A program made the translations under genes and the position numbers. Shown here in pieces: positions 52,016 through 61,568 of a stretch of DNA of 62,896 nt. The DNA lies in assembly GCA_902777325.1 (NCBI GenBank), contig CACYTH010000011.1:1-62896 (forward strand). The letters run 5' to 3'. Positions within the stretch are counted from its first letter, which is position 1; every line of letters starts with the position of its first letter. The stretch is from an uncultured Coriobacteriaceae bacterium (GTDB lineage: Bacteria > Actinomycetota > Coriobacteriia > Coriobacteriales > Atopobiaceae). The notes below the pieces were generated by a model. It saw nothing but the letters and a program-made list of their open reading frames with translations. It ran no database searches and had not been told where the DNA came from.

Positions 52016-52951
52016 GTGAACATCGTCATTCTCAACGGAAGTCCCAGGCCACGCGGCAACACCGCCGCCATGGTCGCGGCCTATCGCGAGGGTGCGGAGC
52101 AGGCAGGCCACCACGTCACCGTCTTTGACGTGTGCCGGATGCACATCGCTGGCTGCCTGGCCTGCGAGTACTGCCACACCAAGGAGCAGCGCACCTGCGT
52201 GCAGAAGGATGACATGCAGCGGCTCTATCCTGCGCTCGACGAGGCGGACATGCTCGTGCTTGCCTCGCCGGTGTACTACCACGGGCTCTCCGGTCAGCTG
52301 AAGTGCGCCATCGACCGCATCTACGCGCCGGGCTACCCGCGCCGTCTGCGCAAGGCTGCGCTGCTGCTCAGCTCGGGGAGCACTGGCGTGTACGGTGGGG
52401 CGCTCTACACCTACCAGCATTCCTTCCTGGGGTGGTTGCACCTCGAGGACATGGGCGTCTTCACGGCGGCAGGGGATGAGAACAAGTCGCCTGAGCTGCT
52501 CGAACGTCTGCGTGCGGAAGGCGCGGCGCTCACTGACCCTGACGACCACAACGTGGCCCGTCTCGTCATACGTGCAGGTGACGTGGAAGTGCGCGCGCCG
52601 CTCAACCAGACGCAGGCCGCGCGCGACCTCATGAACCGCCTGCCGCTTACGGTGAGCGGCACTGACTCTGGCGTCGACTACTGCTGCGAGCTCAAGGAGG
52701 GCGCCTTCGACGAGGCTGAGAAGCAGCAGGGATGGACCGACGGAGACGTAAGCGTTGCGGACGGTTGGTTTGCCATTCTCCACAGCGGCCAGGACCAGTC
52801 GCAGGACTACCGCGTGATGGTCGTCGCCCATCTTGACGAGGAGGCAAACGAGGCCATTCGCGCTCTTCCCGAGCAGGTGAGCTTCGAGCTGAGCCTTGAG
52901 GAGCCGTACGTTGCCAGTGTGGCTTCCAAGCAGGACGGTGCCCAGTCATGA
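52016..52951 (+). CDS. fusion of an iron-sulfur-flavoprotein-type flavodoxin and a cyclophilin-like domain
   Basis: A 311-residue protein read from GTG 52016 after AAGGGGAG. Residues 1-~185 are an NAD(P)H-dependent FMN reductase-type flavodoxin with N-G-S-P-R-P-R-G-N-T, a C-x2-C-x2-C-x7-C cluster (residues ~44-58) and A-S-P-V-Y-Y-H-G-L-S-G. Residues ~190-300 match the bacterial 'cyclophilin-like' domain (A-R-D-L-M-N-R-L-P-L-T, Y-C-C-E-L-K-E, L-H-S-G-Q-D-Q). That fold has no proven prolyl isomerase activity. The next gene encodes a lipoprotein with the same cyclophilin-like domain, and the two overlap by ATGA. Confidence 0.82.
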   Translation: MNIVILNGSPRPRGNTAAMVAAYREGAEQAGHHVTVFDVCRMHIAGCLACEYCHTKEQRTCVQKDDMQRLYPALDEADMLVLASPVYYHGLSGQLKCAIDRIYAPGYPRRLRKAALLLSSGSTGVYGGALYTYQHSFLGWLHLEDMGVFTAAGDENKSPELLERLRAEGAALTDPDDHNVARLVIRAGDVEVRAPLNQTQAARDLMNRLPLTVSGTDSGVDYCCELKEGAFDEAEKQQGWTDGDVSVADGWFAILHSGQDQSQDYRVMVVAHLDEEANEAIRALPEQVSFELSLEEPYVASVASKQDGAQS

Positions 52952-53478
52952 GTGCGTCACTTGGCCGACGCAAGTTCTTGCAGGGCCTTGGCCTTCTTCT
53001 GGCGCTGGGTGTCGCGGGCTGTGCAGACGCGGAGCCGACGCCGGATGCGCCGAGCCAGGAGGACGAGGTCGAAAGCGTACCCAAAGACGATTCGAACGAA
53101 CCGATCGAGCAGGAGGAGAGTCCCATGCAGATTTCAGTGACGGTAAACGGCGCGCCCTTCACGGCGACCATCGAGGACACAAACGCAGGCCGTGAGCTCC
53201 TCGCGCGGCTGCCGCTCACCCTCCAGATGGAGGAGTTGCACGGCAACGAGAAGTACTGCTATACGGGCGAGCCTTTTGGTGGCGAGAGCCACGTGCCCGG
53301 CACCATCGAGGCGGGGGACCTCATGGTGTTTGGCTCCGATTGCCTCGTGCTCTTTTACGACACGTTCTCCAACGGCGGCTGGAGCTACGCACGCGTGGGA
53401 AGCATCGATGACCCCACAGGGCTCGCCAATGCCTGCGGTGGCGGTGCGGCCACCGTTGCCTTCGGGCCCCTTTCATAG
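52948..53478 (+). CDS. lipoprotein with cyclophilin-like domain
   Basis: A 176-residue protein overlapping the previous gene by ATGA. The N-terminus L-G-R-R-K-F-L-Q-G-L-G-L-L-L-A-L-G-V-A-G-C shows a twin-arginine-like R-R-K-F-L pattern and a lipobox. An acidic linker follows, and then the cyclophilin-like domain (A-G-R-E-L-L-A-R-L-P-L-T, Y-C-Y-T-G-E-P, L-V-L-F-Y-D). It is probably the exported counterpart of the cyclophilin-like part of the upstream protein. The partners may act on the same ligand on the two sides of the membrane; this is inference. Confidence 0.85.
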   Translation: MSASLGRRKFLQGLGLLLALGVAGCADAEPTPDAPSQEDEVESVPKDDSNEPIEQEESPMQISVTVNGAPFTATIEDTNAGRELLARLPLTLQMEELHGNEKYCYTGEPFGGESHVPGTIEAGDLMVFGSDCLVLFYDTFSNGGWSYARVGSIDDPTGLANACGGGAATVAFGPLS

Positions 53479-53703
53479 TCGGAAAGACAGACAGGAGTCT
53501 ACCCCGGAGCCTTCGGACTTCGGGGTCAATTGCTCTAGCTCGGGCTTTGGTGTGCCTGCCAAGCATGGTGGCCGAGTATGCGTCAGGCGCAACGTGAGTT
53601 ACCGAGAGCACAAGCCACGCATGGGTATTGCTGCACTATGGTATCGATAACGGAAGAGGCGGCGCCCACGAGACCGCCAGCACGCGAGAGGAAGGACTCA
53701 CCC

Positions 53704-54117
53704 ATGCAGACCTTTGATGAGTACCAGGCAACGCTTCCCATGCCCATCGGTCCCAAGCTGGACAATCCCCACTTCACGGGCGACGTGTGGCTCGTTCCCC
53801 TGGTGACGGGCAATGACGTGCAGACCCAGATGGTCACCTTCGCACCTGGCTGCATCAACGACTATCACATCCATCACGGCTCCGAGCAGACCATCATCTG
53901 CACCGGCGGTCGCGGCTGGTACCAGGAGGAGGGCAAGGATGCCATCGAGATGAAGCCTGGCGACGCAATCGCCATCCCCGTGGAGGTCCGCCACTGGCAC
54001 GGCGCTGCCAAGGACAGCTGGTTCTCCCACATCGTGGTCTACAGCCGTGCCCACGAGGGCTTCCATGCCGAGTGGTGCGAGCCCGTTCCGCAGGAGATCT
54101 ACGACGGGCTTGAGTAA
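53704..54117 (+). CDS. cupin domain protein
   Basis: A 137-residue single cupin; ATG 53704 after GAGAGGAAGGA. Metal-binding motif H-I-H-H-G-S-E-Q-T-I-I-C-T-G-G-R-G-W (H-x-H-x4-Q/E) and P-V-E-V-R-H-W-H-G-A (second H) are complete. It resembles cupins associated with CMD-family proteins and with aldehyde or quinone handling. Open frame upstream (to 53578) has no ribosome site. It is co-directional with hydrolases on both sides. The ligand is unknown. Confidence 0.87.
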   Translation: MQTFDEYQATLPMPIGPKLDNPHFTGDVWLVPLVTGNDVQTQMVTFAPGCINDYHIHHGSEQTIICTGGRGWYQEEGKDAIEMKPGDAIAIPVEVRHWHGAAKDSWFSHIVVYSRAHEGFHAEWCEPVPQEIYDGLE

Positions 54118-54159
54118 GCGCCCGACACAAGCGAGACCTCTGACGTGAGGAGCATTCAT

Positions 54160-55170
54160 ATGACCTACCAGCCCAGAACTCCCGAGCCCTATGGGGGCAA
54201 CCCCTTTGGCTTCGTCTACGGCGGCGCACTGGCGGCCAACGTCGAGGGTGCTGTCAACGTGCATCCCATCAGCTACGATGCGGCTGGCGTGACCGTGGCT
54301 GCCAACGTCTACACCCCGGCCGACTACCGCGAGGACGGCTCGTATGCAGGCATCGTGGTGGGCCATCCCAACGGGGCGGTGAAGGAGCAGGCCGCGGGCC
54401 TCTATGCCCAGCGCCTTGCGCAGGCTGGCTTCGTGACCATCGCCTTTGACGCTGTGACCACGGGCGAGAGCGGCGGCGAGCCGCGTAACCGCGACATCCC
54501 GTACCTGCGCGTGGAGGACTACCGCCTGGCTGCCGACGCCCTCTCCACGTTCCCCGGCGTGGACGCCGCCCGTCTGGCCGTGCTCGGCATCTGCGGTGGT
54601 GGCGGCTATGCGCTCTCTGCCGCGCAGATGGACAAGCGCTTCAAGGCCGTGGCCGTCGTCTCCATGTTCAACACGGGATCGGTGCGCCGCGAGGGCTTCA
54701 TCAAGTCTCAGGCAGATAGCGTGCTCAAGCGTCTGCGCGACGTGGCCGACCTGCGCGCACGCGAGGTGCAGGCGGGCGAGCTCACCTACAACGCCGATAT
54801 GTCCGACATGGATCCCGAGGTGGGACACAAGCTGCCCTTCGACATGTACCGCGAGGGCTACGAGTACTACGTGGAGACCCATGCGCACCCCCGCGCGCTC
54901 TCCCGCTTTGCCCAGCGCGACCTCATGGACCTCTTTGCCTGGGATCCGGACGACTTCATGTATCTCATCGACCAGCCGTTGCTCATGGTGGTGGGCGCCA
55001 AGGCCGATACGGCCTACATGTCCCAGAGCGCCTTTGAGGCAGCTACCGGCACCGATGACAAGGAGCTCTACGAGGTGGCTGATGCCACACACGTAGACCT
55101 CTACTGGCGGCCGGGCATGGTGGATGACGCCCTGGCAAAGCTTGCGGAGTTCTTTGCTGACAAGCTCTAA
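54160..55170 (+). CDS. alpha/beta hydrolase, YcjY-like with Cys at the nucleophile position (2)
   Basis: A 336-residue homologue of the gene at 51013. The ATG at 54160 follows GAGGAGC and is preferred to GTG 54145. G-H-P-N-G-A-V-K-E-Q, F-D-A-V-T-T-G-E-S-G-G-E-P-R-N and the elbow G-I-C-G-G-G-G-Y are conserved; A-T-H-V-D-L-Y supplies the His. The two proteins differ mainly in the cap region. The gene ends in a good terminator. A local duplication of this family within 3 kb suggests two related substrates. Confidence 0.86.
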   Translation: MTYQPRTPEPYGGNPFGFVYGGALAANVEGAVNVHPISYDAAGVTVAANVYTPADYREDGSYAGIVVGHPNGAVKEQAAGLYAQRLAQAGFVTIAFDAVTTGESGGEPRNRDIPYLRVEDYRLAADALSTFPGVDAARLAVLGICGGGGYALSAAQMDKRFKAVAVVSMFNTGSVRREGFIKSQADSVLKRLRDVADLRAREVQAGELTYNADMSDMDPEVGHKLPFDMYREGYEYYVETHAHPRALSRFAQRDLMDLFAWDPDDFMYLIDQPLLMVVGAKADTAYMSQSAFEAATGTDDKELYEVADATHVDLYWRPGMVDDALAKLAEFFADKL

Positions 55171-55195
55171 ACAGTTCAAGGTGAATTAAACAGGG

Positions 55196-55233
55196 GACGG
55201 GCCTGGCGATCTCTGGATGTCAGGCCCGTCTTT
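55196..55233 (+). terminator. rho-independent terminator after hydrolase 2
   Basis: GACGGGCCTG and CAGGCCCGTC perfect arms around a 15-base loop, followed by TTT. Confidence 0.78.
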
Positions 55234-55254
55234 GCCATGCATTTATCGTGCTTC

Positions 55255-55283
55255 TGCGGATGGGGGAGTATCCCCAAACCGCA
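55255..55283. repeat. 29-bp palindrome, GGGGAGTATCCCC family (copy 2)
   Basis: TGCGGATGGGGGAGTATCCC with right arm CAAACCGCA; between the convergent hydrolase 2 and HAD genes. Confidence 0.88.
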
Positions 55284-55303
55284 TGACCTGCTTTATCTTC
55301 TGC

Positions 55304-55957
55304 CTAATCCGAGACGATTTCCAACAGCTCGCCAAAGCGGTCGATGTACCAACTGCCGCCCTGCTGCGTGAAGGCAAAGCGCGGCTCGCGCATGACGGCA
55401 ACGCGCAGACCCGCGGCGATGCCCGCCGCGATGCCGCGATCGGAGTCCTCCACAGCTATGCACTCATCTGGTCCCAGCCCCAGCCGCGCCATGGTGGTGA
55501 GGTAGATTTCGGGGTTGGGCTTGCTCTCGCTGAACTCCTCGCCGCTGACGACGACCTCAAAGTGCCGCAGTAGGTCGCTGGGCTCGAGCTCCTGTCGGAT
55601 GCCCTCGTGTGAGGTAGACGATGCAACGGCCAGCCGGACGCCCTTCGCGGCAAGCCTCTCCAGAGTCTCGGGCACCCCGGGGTTGATCAGAGGTCGGTAG
55701 TCGATGTGTCCGTGCTCGCCTCTCCACTCCGAGTAGACGGCCATGACGTCGGTCGTCTCGTCGTGCGGAGCTCGCGCCCACCACTCCACAGCCTTCTGCT
55801 CAAAAAACCCGCCGGAGCAACCAACCAGTGTGTTCAACTCCTCGGTCGAAACCTCGATGCCGTGGTCGGCAAAGAACTGGCGGACACGCTCCTGGTGGGC
55901 GGGCTCGCTGTCGACGAGCACGCCGTCCATGTCGCAGATGACGGCCTTGATGGTCAT
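55304..55957 (-). CDS. HAD family hydrolase (beta-phosphoglucomutase-like)
   Basis: A 217-residue protein; ATG 55957 after GGAGAG. Motif I D-M-D-G-V-L-V-D-S-E (nucleophile Asp and acid Asp), motif II A-S-S-T-S, Lys in E-S-K-P-N-P-E-I-Y and motif III E-D-S-D-R-G are all present. The D-S-E-P-A-H context points to phosphatases or phosphoglucomutase-like enzymes acting on sugar phosphates. The protein is complete and cytoplasmic. It runs convergently towards hydrolase 2. Confidence 0.93.
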   Translation of the reverse strand: MTIKAVICDMDGVLVDSEPAHQERVRQFFADHGIEVSTEELNTLVGCSGGFFEQKAVEWWARAPHDETTDVMAVYSEWRGEHGHIDYRPLINPGVPETLERLAAKGVRLAVASSTSHEGIRQELEPSDLLRHFEVVVSGEEFSESKPNPEIYLTTMARLGLGPDECIAVEDSDRGIAAGIAAGLRVAVMREPRFAFTQQGGSWYIDRFGELLEIVSD

Positions 55958-56121
55958 GGCTCTCCTCGGATTCAAGCAGATGATGGTTGCTCCGTAGTTT
56001 GCCATAAATGGCAGACTGCGGCCCCGCGCCAGCGTTTTGCCACGCTTTTGTCAGAAGGGTGGCAAAAGTCACCCAGGGTGGCCAAGCGACCATTGTCCAC
56101 CCACTTTCACCTGCGGATACT

Positions 56122-56134
56122 TGTCTCAGAGACA
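56122..56134. promoter_or_regulatory. 13-base palindrome upstream of the NTF2-like gene
   Basis: TGTCTC-A-GAGACA lies 44 bases before the ATG at 56178, in the divergent region shared with the HAD gene. It could be an operator; no regulator is adjacent. Confidence 0.3.
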
Positions 56135-56177
56135 GAATGCCAAAGTGGCAAATCGGCTATTGGACAGGGGAGGACGC

Positions 56178-56591
56178 ATGTTTGGCACCGGAGACATCCG
56201 CGACGGCAAGGCTGTGGTGACGGCTGATGTCAGCGGCTTCACGCCCGAGCAGCTCGAGGTGCTGGAGGCCTATCAGGCCATGCAGCAGGCCATGGTGTCG
56301 GCCGACCACGACGCCATGCGCGACATCGTCGAGGAGGGCACGACCTTCACGCACATGAGCGGCTACACCCAGACCAAGGAGGAGTTCATCGCCGAGGTGG
56401 GCGGTCCGCTCACGTACTTCCACTCGGACGTGCGCGAGGTGGACGTGTCGATCGACGGCGACTGGGCCGTGCTCACGGGTGCGGTGGCGCTCACCGCCCG
56501 CGCCTATGGGGCCGAGGGGACCTTCCCGCTCAATGTGAGGCAGAGCCTGCATCGCGTGAACGGCCGCTGGCTCTACTCAAAGCGCGCGTAG
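56178..56591 (+). CDS. NTF2-like (DUF4440/SnoaL-type) protein
   Basis: A 137-residue protein; ATG 56178 after GGGGAGGA. The helix L-E-V-L-E-A-Y-Q-A-M-Q-Q-A-M-V-S-A-D-H-D-A-M is followed by F-T-H-M-S-G-Y-T-Q-T-K-E-E-F, V-S-I-D-G-D-W-A-V-L-T-G and R-Q-S-L-H-R-V-N-G-R-W. This is the cone-shaped NTF2 fold of DUF4440 proteins, which include isomerases and many of unknown role. It is followed 32 bases later by the truncated OYE gene, with which it may have formed an operon. Confidence 0.85.
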   Translation: MFGTGDIRDGKAVVTADVSGFTPEQLEVLEAYQAMQQAMVSADHDAMRDIVEEGTTFTHMSGYTQTKEEFIAEVGGPLTYFHSDVREVDVSIDGDWAVLTGAVALTARAYGAEGTFPLNVRQSLHRVNGRWLYSKRA

Positions 56592-56623
56592 ACAAGACAT
56601 CAGGCATAAAGGGGGAGAAGATC

Positions 56624-56887
56624 GTGACTAAGACGTATCCGCAGCCATCGAGCTCGTTCGCCATCGGCCAGACCACCATCAAGAACCGCTTTGCCGTGGC
56701 GCCGATGGACCCCGGCTTTGACGTGGCCCCCGACGGGAGCTTTACCCAGATGGGCATCGACTACTATGTGCGTCGCGCCCAGGGTGGCTTTGGCCTCATC
56801 TACACCGGCGGCATGGGCATCGACACCGACTTCGAGAAGTTCGCCCCGTCCGTGCTGGACAACCCCGCAGCCTTCGTGCGCACGGGC
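56624..56887 (+). pseudogene. N-terminal stub of an old-yellow-enzyme family protein
   Basis: From GTG 56624 (AAAGGGGGAG upstream) about 88 codons encode the first strands of an NADH:flavin oxidoreductase: T-I-K-N-R-F-A-V-A-P-M-D-P-G-F, then D-Y-Y-V-R-R-A-Q-G-G-F-G-L-I-Y-T-G-G. Homology ends near 56887 at F-V-R-T-G. After that the frame continues only as an out-of-frame reading of the next gene. The rest of the barrel, its catalytic His/Tyr and any C-terminal domains are gone; an internal deletion has joined it to the UPF0303 gene. Confidence 0.8.
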
Positions 56888-56889
56888 CA

Positions 56890-57396
56890 GTGCTGGACGA
56901 GGCGTCCGCGCGCGCTGCGATGGAGGTGCTCCTTGAGCAGGAGCAGGCGTTGCGCTTCGAGCGCTTTGGCGCACGCGAGGCGTTTGAGCTGGGCTCGGCC
57001 GTGGTGGCGCTTGCCCCGGAGTTTGGCGAGGGCCTGAGCGTGACCATCACGCGCGAGTCGGACGGCGTGCGCATGTTCCAGTGGGTCGCCGACGACAAGG
57101 GCGAGAAGAACCTCCTCTTTGCGGAGGGCAAGCGTGCCGCCGCGCGCAAGGCCGGGCATGCCGGTCCGTGGCTGCAACTCGAGGCGGTGATCGCGGGCGA
57201 CGCGGCCTCTGCCTGGGGTAACGTCCCTGCCGAGGTGCCCGCCTGCGGAGCCTTCCCCATCCGCGTGGGTGACGACTGGGTTGCCACCATCGCGGTGAGC
57301 GGCTATATGGAGGGGCTTGACCACGAGGTCATCCTGCGCGCCCTCGAGCGGGTGCTTGGGGTGGAGGTGCCGCGCTGGGACGCTCCTGTCGCATAG
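56890..57396 (+). CDS. UPF0303 / heme-degrading-domain family protein
   Basis: A 168-residue protein. L-L-E-Q-E-Q-A-L-R-F-E-R-F, then A-F-E-L-G, V-T-I-T-R-E-S-D-G-V-R-M-F-Q and G-A-F-P-I-R-V-G-D-D-W-V-A-T-I-A-V-S-G are the UPF0303/HbpS-GlcG pattern. Members have been linked to haem binding or remain uncharacterised. The visible start is GTG 56890, only 2 bases after the OYE stub's homology ends, with no ribosome site, so translation initiation may have been lost when the deletion occurred. A strong terminator follows. Confidence 0.75.
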   Translation: MLDEASARAAMEVLLEQEQALRFERFGAREAFELGSAVVALAPEFGEGLSVTITRESDGVRMFQWVADDKGEKNLLFAEGKRAAARKAGHAGPWLQLEAVIAGDAASAWGNVPAEVPACGAFPIRVGDDWVATIAVSGYMEGLDHEVILRALERVLGVEVPRWDAPVA

Positions 57397-57423
57397 GGAA
57401 TACCGAGCTTAGAGCTGCTTTCA

Positions 57424-57456
57424 GGGCGGGCCGATGTCGCATCGGCCCGCCCTTTT
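57424..57456 (+). terminator. rho-independent terminator after the UPF0303 gene
   Basis: GGGCGGGCCGAT and ATCGGCCCGCCC perfect 12-base arms, 5-base loop, followed by TTTT. Confidence 0.9.
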
Positions 57457-57648
57457 GTCGTAAAAGCGCACATCTCTAGTCTCTCAAGCGGTCTTCGGAG
57501 CGGAGGTCCACCGTGACATGGTCTTGCCAACTTCCGGCGCCCTTCGCTCGGCGCATAGAAGACCCCGTCTAAAGATGGCGGCTGGTGGCAATTGCGAGGC
57601 GTGGGCGATACTAATGCCAGTCATGCCTCGATGGCAAACATCGAGTAG

Positions 57649-59222
<1,574 letters not shown>

Positions 59223-59241
59223 TCCACAGGCATCGTAAGAC

Positions 59242-59277
59242 ACAGGCTCCTGACAAGACTGCTTGTCGGGGGCCTGT
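59242..59277 (+). terminator. hairpin terminator after the repeated GH1 3' end
   Basis: ACAGGC-T-CC-T-GACAA and TTGTC-G-GG-G-GCCTGT arms, with two mismatches, then CATTTG; weak T run. Confidence 0.65.
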
Positions 59278-59280
59278 CAT

Positions 59281-59310
59281 TTGCGGATAGGGGAGTATCC
59301 CCAAACTGCA
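59281..59310. repeat. 30-bp palindrome, GGGGAGTATCCCC family (copy 3)
   Basis: TTGCGGATAGGGGAGTATCC with right part CCAAACTGCA; one base differs from copy 1. It ends one base before the lipoprotein stop codon on the minus strand. Confidence 0.88.
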
Positions 59311-59311
59311 A

Positions 59312-59785
59312 TTACTCGCCGTCGGAGTCTTCCTCCAGCTCGATGTTGTTCTCCGCAAACGCCTCGTCGAGGCTGGCGTTGATGGCAGCCTCATCGTCCT
59401 TGTTCTGCGAGAAGACCGTCATCCATCCGGTGACGCGGTTGCCGCTGGTCGTGACGTCATAGATGCCGGGCTCGGCATCGATCATGAAGTAGACCTTCCC
59501 ATCGACGTCATCGTCGTAGATGGCCTCGCCGTCGGACGAGGTGATGGTGAGGTGGAAGCTGCCCTTCTCGGTAAAGGGGCTGATGATGATTCCGTCGCCC
59601 TCCTCCACGGTGATGGCGCCGGTGGTGGTTGCCTCCTGGTCGGCACTGGCGTTCTCGGCAGTGACCTTGATGCCGTCGGCCTCGTCCAGCAGCACCTGCT
59701 CGAGGGTGCCCTTTCCGCCGCAAGCCGTAAGTGCGATGGCAAGCGCGAGTGCGGCGATACCCGAAATGGCCTTGATGCTCTTCAT
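59312..59785 (-). CDS. small lipoprotein of unknown function
   Basis: A 157-residue protein; ATG 59785 after GGGAGGAGAG. The signal sequence M-K-S-I-K-A-I-S-G-I-A-A-L-A-L-A-I-A-L-T-A-C ends in a lipobox. The mature part is acidic and beta-rich, with repeated E-G-D-G-I-I-I-S-P-F and G-I-Y-D-V-T-T-S-G-N elements. This suggests an immunoglobulin-like or jelly-roll fold. No family is recognised. It should be anchored on the outer face of the membrane. Confidence 0.8.
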   Translation of the reverse strand: MKSIKAISGIAALALAIALTACGGKGTLEQVLLDEADGIKVTAENASADQEATTTGAITVEEGDGIIISPFTEKGSFHLTITSSDGEAIYDDDVDGKVYFMIDAEPGIYDVTTSGNRVTGWMTVFSQNKDDEAAINASLDEAFAENNIELEEDSDGE

Positions 59786-59910
59786 GCCGCTCTCCTCCCG
59801 GATGGTGTCCGTTTTGGCCACCGCCTTGCGACAAACGCCAAGGTGACGGCCACCAAAAGGGTTGCAATAGCTGTCAAGTCCCATCAATAGTACGACGATT
59901 CATACGCCTG

Positions 59911-60681
59911 ATGAAGTCGAGACGTGAATTGAACGGCGATTACGCAGGATATGTTCTGCCTACAAGAAAAGTGCCTCCAATCAAGTGCTCAGTTGACGAA
60001 CTTGCGCAGTTGCCGTTGAAGACGTATGGCACACCTGTGTCCGATGAGGGTCTCCAATACCTTTCGCAGGACTTTGAGACGGGTGATGATGGCGCTGTCT
60101 ACATCAAGTCGTATAGGGGCGATGGTAAGTACATCAAGATTCAGAACAAAAATGAATACTTGTATTACAACTACGAAGCCTCGAAGGACGAAGCGACGGC
60201 CATAAGCTTCTACAAGTACGTCCCGATGGTCGTGAGGAACGTCCCGGCCACGTCCGCTACCGTGAAGAAGGTCTAGGACGATGCAAACAACCAGGATGCC
60301 AAGCGTCCCGAGAGCGTGACTGTGACGCTCAGCAATGGTACCGACGTGACGCTCAACGAGAAGAACGGTTGGACCGCTACTGTCAATGACCTTCCCAAGT
60401 ACAACGACGAGGGCAAAGAGATCAAGTACACCTGGACCGAGGAGTCCGTCTCCGGCTACGTGCTGACGAGCACTGAGGTCGATGGTAACGTGACCACCAT
60501 CACTAACACCGTCGTTCCTGATGAGCCGGGTAAGCCTTCGAAGCCCACCAAGCCTTCGAAGCCTGCCAAGCCGAAGCTCCCGCAGACCGGTGACATGGCA
60601 AGCGTCACACCTCTGCTGCTGCTTGACGCAGGCATCGCTACCACCGCGGTGGGCGCTGCCAGGAAGAAGCGCACCAAGTAA
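59911..60681 (+). pseudogene. LPXTG surface protein remnant with an amber codon in a Cna-B domain
   Basis: One frame runs from about 59911 to 60681, broken only by TAG at 60274-60276. The break falls in V-K-K-V-stop-D-D-A-N-N-Q-D-A-K-R-P; Cna-B domains normally have V-x-K-V-W-D-D there, so TGG became TAG. After it come a Cna-B domain (V-T-V-T-L-S-N-G-T, then N-E-K-N-G-W-T-A-T-V), a Pro/Lys-rich wall spacer, L-P-Q-T-G-D, a hydrophobic segment and a basic tail R-K-K-R-T-K. The N-terminus has no signal peptide and no good ribosome site, so the 5' end is also lost. AT content is higher than in neighbours. Confidence 0.82.
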
Positions 60682-60710
60682 ACCAGGTGCCTCGCACATA
60701 GGCTGAGACT

Positions 60711-60753
60711 GAGAATCCCGAGACCTTCCCATGCGGAGGGTCTCGGGATTCTC
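60711..60753. terminator. 15-bp-arm hairpin after the LPXTG pseudogene
   Basis: GAGAATCCCGAGACC and GGTCTCGGGATTCTC perfect arms around a 13-base loop containing a further TTCC/GGA pairing. It is probably the old terminator of the surface-protein gene. Confidence 0.75.
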
Positions 60754-61001
60754 ATGATTAGCGGCTGCGGAAGAACGCTCTGATATCGATATTGTCACGG
60801 GACAATTTGTGCATAACCGTATAATTGCGCTTTGTCTGTCCTTCCATGAAGATATGCTTGTACCTTGAACACGCATACTTGCAATGATTGCGGGCGTCCT
60901 GTGTTTGAGGGAATCATTGGTGGAGGCTGCGATATTGCGAGATGATGCCGACGATCGAGGGGTACTACCTCCAGTCGGCTGCTCAGAGAAGTGGTGGTGT
61001 A

Positions 61002-61565
61002 ATGAGTCTTTTTGACGATGCGGCTCGCTTTGCAGTGGATGCACATGCTGGGATGATGCGCAAGGGAGATGCCATGCCCTACGTGCTTCATCCTTTTGAA
61101 GTTGCCTCCATCGCTGCGACAATAACCAAGGACGAGGAGGTGCTCGCGGCTGCCCTGCTCCATGACACGGTGGAGGATGCTGGTGCGATGCTCGAGGAGA
61201 TTCGTGAGCGCTTTGGCGATCGCGTGGCTGCACTCGTGGACTCGGAGACCGAGGACAAGCATCCTGAGCTGCCCAAGTCCGAGTCGTGGCGGCTCCGCAA
61301 GGAGGAGTCGCTCGAAGAGCTTGCAGCTGCTACCGATGACGGCGTCCTGGTGCTGTGGCTCGCAGACAAGCTCTCAAACATGCGCTCCTTTGCACGCATG
61401 TATAGGCACGAGGGCGACAAGGTGTGGAGCCACTTCAACCAGAGTGATCCCGAGGCCCACCACTGGTATTACCGAAGCGTGGCAGATATGACGCGGCAGT
61501 TGAGCGCATCCGATGCATGGGGGGAATACGATGCGCTTGTAAAGAGCGTCTTCAACGAGGAGTAG
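61002..61565 (+). CDS. small HD hydrolase (RelA/SpoT hydrolase-like, Mesh1 type)
   Basis: A 187-residue protein. Residues ~13-30 A-V-D-A-H-A-G-M-M-R-K-G and H-P-F-E-V-A match the SpoT hydrolase region. A-L-L-H-D-T-V-E-D gives the HD metal site and L-W-L-A-D-K-L-S-N-M-R the last Asp. A synthetase domain is absent, so ppGpp or NADPH hydrolysis as in Mesh1 is plausible. The ATG at 61002 starts at the family boundary; the longer open frame from 60942 has no homology. It precedes the STAS-kinase gene by 3 bases. Confidence 0.85.
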   Translation: MSLFDDAARFAVDAHAGMMRKGDAMPYVLHPFEVASIAATITKDEEVLAAALLHDTVEDAGAMLEEIRERFGDRVAALVDSETEDKHPELPKSESWRLRKEESLEELAAATDDGVLVLWLADKLSNMRSFARMYRHEGDKVWSHFNQSDPEAHHWYYRSVADMTRQLSASDAWGEYDALVKSVFNEE

Positions 61566-61568
61566 ACA

